Assembly: GCA_002914805.1 (NCBI GenBank)
Contig: JXTB01000639.1
Span: 106,442 to 170,441, forward strand
DNA: 64,000 nt
Direction: 5' to 3'
Origin: Parasponia andersonii
Taxonomy: Eukaryota > Streptophyta > Magnoliopsida > Rosales > Cannabaceae
The notes under the pieces were generated by a model. It saw only the letters and a list, made by a program, of their open reading frames with translations, had not been told where the DNA came from and made no database searches. Below, piece by piece: positions 46,240-55,518 of this stretch. The first letter of the stretch is position 1; every line of letters starts with the position of its first letter. The position numbers were made by a program, and so were the translations under genes.

Positions 46240-47781
46240 TATGAGGCGGGGACATTTGAAGCGGGTCGTGCGGCTCACCGAAGGACTAGATTTCCACCAA
46301 GAAGTCCGCCATGTCTTGCCCTTTCTTTACTATTTGAGGCCGATATTCGATGTCGTATATCCCCAACTCAACAGGTCCGGCTTGGCCAAGATTTGCCAGA
46401 TGGGGAAATTCGTATACACCGTTACCGAGTGCGTCTCGAAGTATTGCCTGAGTCTCTTCTTAGCATTGACTAAATCTAGGACCAGTCTCTCCGCCATACT
46501 ATATCATATTTCGGCGTCTAGGAGCATGCGGCTCGTGTAAAACACAAGCTTCTACTTGCCGTCTTCTTCTACGAACAGCACGGCACTAATCGCTACTTCG
46601 GAGACTGCCAAATATGCATACAGGCACTGCCCTTCTACTGGGGAAGCTAGGATAGGCGGATGACTTAAGTACAGCTTGAGGTCTGTCAGTGCCCTTCTCC
46701 CCCCAGATGACTGTGGGGCTTTTCTTTATGCACTGGAAGAAGAGTTTGCATCGGTTGGACATCTTGGAGACAAAACAGCTGAGGGCGGCTATCTTCCCGA
46801 TCAAGCGCTGGACCTCTCGAATGGTCGAGGGTTTTTTCTCGTCTGCGATAGAGGACAACTGGGTCGGGTTGGCCTCGATGCCCTTTCTGCTCACGATGTG
46901 TCCCAGGTTCTGGCCAGAAGATATGCCAAATTTGCACTTCTTGGGGTTCAGACGCATCTGGTATTGCCTTAGGATTTGAAAACATTTATCCAGGTGTCCC
47001 AGATGGTCCGAGGCCTACGTGCTCTTTACGACCATGTTTTCGATGTAGACTTCCATCGCCTTCTCGAGCAGCCCAGCGAACATTTTGTTCATGAGCCTTT
47101 GGTAGGTCGCCCCTGCATTTTTTAAGCCGAAAGGCATGCGCCTATAACAGTACAGACCTCGCTCCGTGATGAACGCCGTGTGGATCTAGTCTTCCTCGTA
47201 TAGAGGAATCTGGTTGTATCCAGAGTAGGCGTCCAAGAAGCTCATCCTATCAAAGCCAGCCGTAGCGTCGACCATTTAGTCGATCCTTGGCAGAGGGAAG
47301 TTATCCTTCGGGCAGGCCTTGTTTAGGTTGGTGAAGTATATGCAAGTACGGTCGTCGCCGTTTTTTTTCTTCACCACCACCGGGTTGGAGACCCAGCACA
47401 GGTATACGCATTCCATGATCAGGCCGTTCTCCAGTAGCTCTCTACCTCCTTATTGATCGCTATGTTTTTCTCTGAGGCGAACCTTCGGGGCCTCTGTCTG
47501 ACCGGAGGAAAATTGGAGTCTGCATTCAATCAGTGGCAAACATGTGCGAGGTCTATCCCGGGCATGTCGTTGTGGGACCACGCGAAGACATCTTCATTCT
47601 GCCTAAGGAATCCCAACAGTTCGCTCTTTTCTTCCTCAGACAACAGGGCCCCGATCAAGACTACCTTCCCTAGCTCTGCCTCTTCCAAAGAGACCGCCAC
47701 CAGCTCCTCAATCGTGGATTTTGGCCCGTCAGACTCCTCTTCGATCCGCTTTATGTACGCCAGTAGGCGGTCCTTTGACTG
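46240..47781 (-). pseudogene. Reverse transcriptase and RNase H of Tat element 2
   Basis: From the UAG at 47782-47784 the frame runs on through KSTIEELVAVSLEEAE and GFLRQNEDVFAWSHNDMPG to a TGA, in the same place as in element 1. RT motifs are SNPVVVKKKNGDDRTCIYF near 47390, FLDAYSGYNQIPLY near 47240, RMPFGLKNAGATYQ near 47130 and YIENMV near 47050, where the family has YIDDMV. The thumb piece MRLNPKKCKFGISSGQNLGH starts at 46957. Stops follow RID, EED and KST. The catalytic Asp pair is lost. Confidence 0.88.
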
Positions 47782-49976
47782 CTATCTGTCCCCCGTCGAG
47801 GCGCTCGCGTTCGCTTCGGGCCTACCCAAGGCGATTGAAAAACATTTCTTCGCGGAGGCTTGGTCTTCTTTAACATCTATCATGTAAGTGTTGTCCTTTG
47901 ATAGACATCTCAAGATTTGGTGGAGGGTAGAGGTGACCCCATGCATGGCGTGGATCCACCCTCTCCCCATGATGACGGTTGAAGGAAGACTGGCAGTCGA
48001 TGACGACGAAATCCACGTCCAGGCATCTTTCTGCAGTGCAGACCTTTAGAGTCACGACGCCTAAGGGGCTGACCCTAGCGTCGTTGAAGGCGAATAGCGG
48101 CTGACAGGTCGGTCTAAGCGCGTTTCAATCCAGGCTTATGCTCTCGAACGTGCTAAGGAACAGGACATCGACGCTGCTTGCACCGTCGATTAGGACCCGC
48201 CCGACCAACGCGGAGTCAATCTGCAGCTTAATCACCAAGGGGTCATTATGACGCAGGCGCACCGTGGTCATGTCTTGCTAGGTGAAGGCGATGGGGGCGG
48301 CTGAGGCGTAGTTTTCTTCTGTCATCATATAGTTCAGAGAATGGCCCATCCCCCTTAGACGCTTCACCCTTTCCTTGGTCTTCTTTCGGCACTTTTCCTT
48401 ATTCTCCTAACCCTGGGTCGGCTCCGGTCTGCCTATGATCGTTGGAACTATCCTCAAAGTTTGTTCTCCCGACCCGGAGGCTTGGGTCTGCTTTCCCTTC
48501 TCGAGTCTGACGGCGCCTTCCTTCGACTGGTTCCTGCCCGTCTTTACGTACTACTTCAACTTTCCATCTTGGATTGCCATCATAACCTACGCATAAAGGC
48601 AGCGACAGTTGACGGTATCATGCCCGTGATCTCAGTGAAATTGGCAGTACTTACTCCTATTTTTCATATGCTCAGGAACACTGGACTTGGGCGGGTCTTT
48701 GAAAATGCCTCTGTCCTTATTCTGGAGGTAGATCAAGTCGATCAGTGTGTTGAGCTCATATTTTGGCAGAGGTCCTCCTCTTACCGCTCTCTTGACCGCC
48801 TCGAGCTAGGGCTTCCTGCTTCGGAGATGGCCCCTAGGGCGACGCAGGCCTCTTCATTCCTTGCGGGACCGAGGTTTGCACCGGCACTGTTGTTATCACA
48901 GCAAAGGCCTTGGGCACTTTCTGGTGGCTTTCCAGCACCCTAAATACTCTCTCCGACTTTGCCTGGACATCTGCCATGTCATATGGCAAATTCAATAGTA
49001 GATGGTCTAACAGCATCGACCCTGGCTGTAGGCCCCTGACGAACGAGCTCGCGGCTTGCATCGAGTTGGCATTGTGCACAGAGGACATTACCTCCAGGAA
49101 ACATGATAATTATTCTCTTGGGGACTCGCTCGTAGATTGCTCTAACCGGTCGAGGTCTCACATGGTTTTCTGCTGCCTCCGGGCGCCCGCGTACTGCTTT
49201 AAGAACAGTTTGCAAAAGTCTTCAAACCCGTTTATGGACTTCTCCGGAAGTTGTCTGAACCACAGCAGTGCCGGCCTCGCCAGGGTGGTGGAGAAGACTT
49301 TACAAGTCACTGCCTCGTCCCTAGTCTCCAAGGCCATCTTCTATTAGAAGTGGTATATGTGATCAAGAGAGTCAGTCTTTCCCTCGAATGGTCTGAAGGT
49401 TGGGGTTGTGAAGTCCTTCGACTTGGGTTCCAACTGGATCCAATTGGCGAAGTCCGTCCGATTGATTCCTCGAACGGTCTGCTCTGTCAAATCATCGGGG
49501 GTCTGGCTGTGATGGGCTCCGAGCCTCTTATTTAGCTCTGCCATCATCTCTTGTTTCCAGTTGGGAAGTGCACCTACTGGGCCTTCTTGGTGCCTTCTGT
49601 CCAATGCTGCTCCGGCCCGAGAAGGCCTTGTCTAGCTCTACTGCTCACCCTGCATCCGCGATCTGGAAGGGGCGGGGACTTCTATTGGTGGTTGGCACCC
49701 AGATTCTTGTTAGACCTCTTCATCAAAGTCCTCCCTTCGCCCGCTCCTGGCTTCGCTTGCCAACAGCTCTTCTAGGTAGGCGTTATCTCTGCGCACCTCC
49801 ACGACTTCGTCTTTTAAACCCAGGATGGCCTCGTGGGCCATCTCTACCTTTCGGTTTATTTCTGCCAGGGTAGCAAGCATTTGGTGTAGCTTTTACTCCA
49901 GACCTGGTCGTGCTTCCCGGGAGCTCCCTTCGGTGTCAGGATCTGTGCTTTTGGTTGTCATTCTTGAGGGTGTCAT
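47782..49976 (-). pseudogene. gag-protease region of Tat element 2
   Basis: The start is ATG 49976 (MTPSRMTTKSTDPDTEGSSR). It continues ATLAEINRKVEMAHEAILGL with a stop before it, and WKQEMMAELNKRLGAHHSQ, DDLTEQTVRGINRTDFANWI and FRPFEGKTDSLDHIYHF at 49604-49344. SFVRGLQPGSMLLDHLLLN follows near 49040, and a zinc-like and protease part further down, with a GASSVDVLFL-like active site near 48185. It ends GDR followed by TAG 47782-47784 and CAGTCA. It keeps capsid residues deleted in element 1. Confidence 0.82.
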
Positions 49977-50050
49977 TCGACGTTGTATGGCCTTTTGTTC
50001 GGGGAGAGCGCAATCATAAGGCTCACGTTTTTTCTCTCGCACTCAACTGA

Positions 50051-50071
50051 TTCCCACAGATGGTGCCAAAC
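50051..50071 (-). other. Primer-binding site of Tat element 2
   Basis: On the minus strand it reads TTTGGCACCATCTGTGGGAA, one base after the 5' LTR end. Two bases differ from element 1 (GCC to ACC, GTC to ATC), which look like transitions. Confidence 0.75.
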
Positions 50072-51050
50072 TGTTGGTGTTGTTCTTACCAGCCGTCCAC
50101 GTGTCTCTGAACTACTGACGAGGTATCTACTAATTATCTACATATCCTTGCTATCTCGGAATATCTTTAGCTTCGGGCTGAAACAGAGAGGTAGGGGTGG
50201 CCACCTGTAAAGACTCTCCGATGCTTNNNNNNNNNNNNNNNNNNNNNNNNNNNNNNNNNNNNNNNNNNNNNNNNNNNNNNNNNNNNNNNNNNNNNNNNNN
50301 NAATTATCTACATATCCTTGCTATCTCGGAATATCTTTAGCTTCGGGCTGAAACAGAGAGGTAGGGGTGGCCACCTGTAAAGACTCTCCGATGCTTAAGT
50401 CAGTGATTTATCCATGAGATTGAACAGCAAGGATTTAGTTTTTCTCTGTAAAATATTTTTTGTATATTGTATTGTCTCTTGTATATCTCTTTAGGGGAGA
50501 AACAAGACTTATATGTATAATCCTGGAACTGGGAACTTTCTGGCTCTCAATCCCAGGATCGAGTATCTTTTTCTATCATAGCTTACTCCAGAAATCATGG
50601 GTCGTGATTACTGTGACCTCTCTTGCATCGTCGCGGTCTATTTTCTACCGTCCCCTACGACTCTAGCCTGTCGAGGGTGAGATTTTGACAAGCCACTGTT
50701 CTATCAGGACGACTTGCCTAATGCGCGCACCTACCCAGGATCGCATTAAATGCTCTGTCTGGGTCTGGAGCGGTGAGCTGCTTCCCACGGTATTCTGGCG
50801 GAAGACCCTTGAGGCTCTCGACCCCCAGCTATCGAGGTAAGAATCGGACTGGGTCGAATCCATCCAGTGTCTGGGATGGGTTCGGCCCTGGCCTCGGACA
50901 GCCCATCGGCCTATGCGGTACCACGTGCGACTTGTGTAGCCTTTAATCAGTCACTCTGGACAAATGTCAGACGGTGTGCCCCGTTTGTGACATGTTCTGC
51001 CACTTAATCGTCTACGTCTACGTGGTGTATGTTTTAGGAACGGGTCCCAC
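50072..51050 (-). repeat. 5' LTR of Tat element 2, with a gap and a duplicated segment
   Basis: It pairs with 37159-37961. The copy is about 170 bases too long because 50131-50226 is repeated exactly at 50302-50396 around a run of 75 N. Its TATA-like site has changed to TTATATGTATAA near 50509. Confidence 0.9.
50227..50301. other. Assembly gap (75 N)
   Basis: Undetermined bases between two identical 95-base copies. See the finding on the duplicated edges. Confidence 1.
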
Positions 51051-51054
51051 TGTG

Positions 51055-51077
51055 TATATATATATATATATATATGT
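51055..51077. repeat. TA microsatellite at the right border of Tat element 2
   Basis: This is the other half of the TA run into which the element inserted. Confidence 0.8.
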
Positions 51078-52884
51078 ATCACGAAAGCGAATTAACTTGA
51101 TTCTTACAATTAATTCATGAAGCCTTAGCTTGGAAATGAAAATGAAATGGTGTTTACAATTATAAATTTCACAATAAATATTCAGATTGGAATATTATTA
51201 AAAGTAGTATACATTCACGAGACTTCTTTTAAATTTCTTCCCTTCTGTCTTCGCAGTAATAAATGACGAGTGAATTACATCTAAATATTTCGTTATGGTA
51301 ATAATTGAAATTAGGTAATATAGTTAATATATTTTACACTACTTATAGCAAAATGATTCATTTTTCGGTCTATTCTAAATAAATGTCTGATTTTCAATTG
51401 TTGTAGTAAAATAATTAGTATATTAGTCGATATACTAGGTGTAAAATATAAAGTACCAGAATAAGATCTAATAGCAATGTTTTCCATTAGTTCAAGATTC
51501 ATGGTATGAAGGCAATGGTTCGAGTCTTGGTAAAAGGTAAAGTCAAAAAATGGTTTCTAATTCTCAATAAAAAAAAAACTAACATGAATATACTCAATAT
51601 ATAGACTAAAATTGGCATATAAATACTCCAATAATTTATTATCGAAAAGAAAAAATGGATATTTATTGAAATGAAGTATAAATAAATAACACCCGCTCTA
51701 ATTTCACTTAAAATGAAGCGTAAAGAAAGGAAACACACTTTAGTTTCACTTGTAATTGTATATATCTTATGGAAATTACTCAGTACATATGTGGTCGTGG
51801 TCTTCGAGCCCATTGATTCTAATTTCACCAGAGGATTTCTAACACTTTTACATACAAAAAAAAAAACAAAAATACAGTGAGTCAACTATTTTTCTAATTT
51901 TTTTTTTAAGAAAAATACTACTTTTTAAAAAAATTTAAAAAATATCATTTTAAAAAATAGCTACTAGTTACAAGTATTTGAAAACTGAGTGCCAGTTACT
52001 AATCATCAGTTATATATTAATTATTAATATTATTGGTTAGTAGATATCAGTGCTCAAAAACTGTTTACTAGTAAGTAATTATTATTTTAAAAATGGTATT
52101 CTTCTAAATTCTTTTAAAAGTGATAATTTCTAAAAAAATGTGGTATCATAGAAAAAATTAGGCCCACCTTATATTTGCAATTCTCTAAAAGGACAATAGA
52201 TGACCTAATTTTCTCCTTCACAAATACGCTCGCGATTAAAATCGGGTTTTGGATAATTATATCTATCGTTTTAAAAATAATACCAAAAAATGACCTTCAA
52301 AAAATAATTAAAATTCTGTACGACCTTTGTTGGCATTTTTTTAAATATTTCAACTAAAAACTATAGTAACATTTTTATAACTTTTACCATCTTTTTTAAA
52401 AACCGTCTTTTAATATTAAATGGGCCAAAATAACCGTAGCAGCTTCATAGCCTAATAGCTGGGCCACTAACATTGGTTGGTGGGATTTGAACCTCTATAT
52501 TTATATTTTAAGGTTTTTTTTCATTATTTATTTTCCCCCTTCTTTAAATTTTATTCATTTATAATATTAGTTAGAAATAAAAAAATAATTCAGTTACTAA
52601 CTTCCATTAACAAAATTAACTAAAATGGTCATTAGTTTCTTCTATTTTTTTATTTTTGTTTTTATTTCCTTTTTAATGTTATCTATATGTAGAAATCAAA
52701 CTAGTTACTAATTTTCACTAACAAAATTAAACGAATTTGTCATTAATAACAATTCTCTCTTTTTTCTCAATTTTTTTATTTTTTTTTTGCAATTTATTTT
52801 TTCTTTTCCTATTTTTTAATTATTTTTCCCTTTCACCTTATTCTTAATTTTTTTTTATGAAACACTAAATCATTTTTTTTTATT
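51078..52884. other. AT-rich intergenic stretch with a MITE-like palindrome
   Basis: No gene supported; the frame at 51499-51885 has no recognisable domain. At about 51895-52135 two ~95-base arms are mutually inverted. The left arm has AATACTACTTTTTAAAAAAA and TAGCTACTAGTTAC. The right arm, reverse-complemented, has AATACCATTTTTAAAA and TTACTTACTAGTAAAC. Confidence 0.45.
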
Positions 52885-53800
52885 CTATCTTTATATAAGT
52901 AAATCATAGGAAACTACAAAGATTTCTTAGAAATCAGTTTAGTTTCTTTTTAGTAGAATGCCTTGTAGGTAAGTAAATCAAAAGAAAACTGCAAAGATAA
53001 TCTGGAAACTAATTTGTTTTTCTTTAGCAAAATGCCTTGTAAGTAAGTAAATCATAAGAAACCACAAAAGTTTCTTGAAAACCAGTTTAGTTTCTTTTTA
53101 GCAAAATACCTCGTACGTAAGTAAATCATAAGAAACTACTAAAATTTTTTGGAAACCAATTTAGTTTTATTTTAGTGAACTAACTAATATGTAAGTAAAT
53201 TATAGGAAACCATAAGGGTTTCTTAGAAACCAGTTTAGGTTTCTTTTAGCCAAATGCCTTATATATAAGTAAATCACAGAAAGTCACAAAAGTTTCTTAG
53301 AAACCAGTTTAGTTTCCTTCTAACGAAATATCCTATACGTAAGTAAATCACTATAAATTTCAAAAATTTCAGGAAACTTGTTTGGTTTATGTGTAGCAGA
53401 ATGTCCTGTATATAAGTAAATCACAGAAAATGACAAAGGATTTCTAGAAATCAGTTTTTTTCTTTTTTTTCGTTTCAGTGAAATGCCCTATATGTAAGTA
53501 TATATAGGAAATCGTAAAGGTTTTCTAAAAACCAGTTTAGTTCCCTTTCAGTGAAATGTCATGTTGGTAAGTAAATCACATGAAACTATAAAAGTTTCCT
53601 AGAAACTAGTTTGGTTTCCTTTTAGCAGAACGTCGTGTATATTAGTAAATCACAGTTAAACGCAAAGGTTATCTGAAAACTAGTTTAGTTTCTTTTTAGC
53701 TGAATACATTATATATAAGTAAATGATAGGAAATTAGTTTGATTTCCTTATTGCAAAATGTCCTATGTGTAAATAAACTAACAAGAAATTCTAGAAATCT
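52885..53800. repeat. Array of about twelve 74-bp tandem repeats
   Basis: AAGTAAATCATAGGAAAC-like words start at 52897, 52971, 53045, 53119, 53193, 53267, 53341, 53414, 53496, 53569, 53643 and 53717. The spacing is 73-75 apart from one 82. Each unit also carries AGAAACCAGTTTAGTTTC and TTTTAGCAGAATGCC. Copies differ at several sites, so the array is old. Confidence 0.92.
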
Positions 53801-54059
53801 AAGAGCAAAAACTTTCTTAGTAGGCAATATTAAGTTTCTATACATGTGTTCCAACTATTCTATATCTAAAAAAATGTTATGATATATATAAGTATTATCT
53901 CAATTTTGAACCAACATAAACATAAAACAATATTATGTATACCCACCATAGTATGAATTTAAATGATGAAAGCTAATTAGAATAGGAACAAGGTAACAAA
54001 GACATCCAAGTAATAAGACATGCATCCATGAGGAGATCTAGTTGACCAAAGTAGCTCTA

Positions 54060-54650
54060 GTATATATCACATTTTGTTTCAACATCAGAATCCATCCAGC
54101 ATAGAGAAAAGTGCAAAGAAGTAGCCATGATCGGGAAGATTGGACCTGCAATAATTGAGTGATGCATTGAACAAGGGTATTAGAGTCTCAAACTAACAAT
54201 TATATTTTTGAAATAAAGGCAGCAGAAATATATATTATTATCAGAAATATAATTAAGCAATGGAATCCATAGGAGACTACAAATTTAGGCAACATCTGCA
54301 TCCCAAAGAATTTAAAAGAAATAGCATCTTATATGAGTTTATTAAAATGGCTAATACCTACCACCACACACCTTTGGCAATTGAGCTCAACGAGAAATTA
54401 CCAAAGCAATAGTAGAACCACAAAAGTAGTGGCTACAAGTAAACAAAGATATTGAGGATCTCGAAGTCTTGAGAAGAAGACGAAACGGTGAGTAGCGAGA
54501 AATGAGATGAGATCGAAAATACAAGGGCTAGGATTATGATTAGGATTAGGATTAGGATTAGGATTAGGATGCTCCACTGAGTCTGAGATCAGCTGCCATG
54601 ACTTCTTGCCTGTGTCCTTCCTCTTAAGCGTTCGAGGAAGATAAAAAGGA
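54060..54650 (-). ncRNA. Possible small spliced transcript, coding status unclear
   Basis: On the minus strand a leader-like stretch near 54650 leads to ATGGCAGCTGATCTCAGAC at about 54602. This opens only a 12-codon frame, closed by TAA inside a (TAATCC)n repeat. A donor such as GGTGGTAG|GTATTAG lies near 54357, and a good acceptor, CAATTATTGCAG|GTCC, near 54148. After the acceptor one frame reads HGYFFALFSMLDGF to a stop and another begins MATSLHFSLC. I do not recognise a protein. Splice-site quality and the position divergent from the next gene are the only support. Confidence 0.3.
54535..54571. repeat. GGATTA hexanucleotide repeat
   Basis: Five to six copies of GATTAG/GGATTA. It differs from the plant telomere repeat TTTAGGG. 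Confidence 0.85.
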
Positions 54651-55476
54651 GTCGTATCTTTAACATATTTTTTCTCCTCTAAGAAACCGTATGAAAATAA
54701 TGGAAACGAGAAGATTGTAACGTTGGTAGTAATAATTTTTAAAATATCATAGTACGTGTCATTTTCCCATTAAAATCCAGCCTAAGTTGGGACAGGAATT
54801 ACGATTTACCCTGAGCCCGCGTTGCTGTCCTCAAGGCCCAACAATCCTCTCGCTCCACATATTATATTATTTTTTTAGAGATTTTTATACTGAGTAATTT
54901 TTTTTGCATCTTACATTTCAAAAATACCAGTTTTTTTATTTTTCTTTCAACAATATTTATTTTTAGATTTAGATTTCATGTTTAAAATATGTATGATATA
55001 CATTTGTACTATAAATTCTTAATTGCTTTATATTTTTAGCATAAATGTATACTTATGGTATAAATTTTGAAATATATATTATTTTTTAGATATAATTTTA
55101 TTCATAAAATGTATATACTAGGGGGTTTTTTTTTTTTTTTTTTTAATCATTGGCCAATCCAGTAGATTGGTGCCTGAAAGAGAGAAAAAAGGTATCGGTC
55201 AGGTACTTAATTTGCGAACAATACTAGTATCCCACAATTTCTAGCCAGTAATACCAACACACGTATGTGTAAAATTATCGTCTGTATATCATATTAAAAT
55301 TTTGGAAGCTCCAAATCATCCTTTAATTTGGTACCCGACCCAGTGCCCATTAACCCTATTTCCCTCTCTCGCTCGATCCGTCTTGATCATTCTCCAGCCT
55401 CCAATTCCATTGATTGATTGATTGATTGATTGAGGGAGCGAGTCAGTTGGTTTTGTCTGAATATTTTTGCCCAACT

Positions 55477-55478
<2 letters not shown>
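54651..55478. other. Intergenic stretch and promoter side of the ZNF830-like gene
   Basis: It contains an AT-rich part (54880-55110) sharing TTCATAAAATGTATAT with the MITE candidate at 4630-5060, and a poly-T run near 55125-55144. TGATTGATTGATTGATTGA at 55411-55432 lies in the probable leader. No clear TATA box was selected. Confidence 0.4.
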
Positions 55479-55508
<30 letters not shown>

Positions 55509-55518
55509 AAGAAGAAGA
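55479..55518 (+). repeat. GAA microsatellite abutting the start codon
   Basis: About thirteen AAG/GAA triplets end directly at ATG 55519, so repeat length sets the 5' UTR length next to the start. Confidence 0.9.

Larger units (their letters stand above)
37159..51050 (-). mobile_element. Tat element 2: full-length Ty3/gypsy LTR retrotransposon, decayed, minus strand
   Basis: LTRs lie at 37159-37961 (3' LTR) and 50072-51050 (5' LTR). The primer-binding site is at about 50051-50070 and the polypurine tract at 37962-37980. Domain order on the minus strand equals that of element 1: gag, protease, RT, two RNase H domains, integrase, tandem array and antisense ORF. The LTRs share only parts with those of element 1, for example CAGAGCATTTAATG and the GGTAGGTG region, so this is a related but separate family. 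Both outer flanks are TA repeat, which hides the target duplication. Confidence 0.92.

Noticed and set aside
54535-54571. Interstitial telomere repeat
   Set aside because: The unit is GGATTA, not the plant TTTAGGG or its known variants.
55426-55518. N-terminal extension of the ZNF830-like protein through a poly-Arg run
   Set aside because: It needs a TTG start and reads through the GAA microsatellite. ATG 55519 gives the expected family start.
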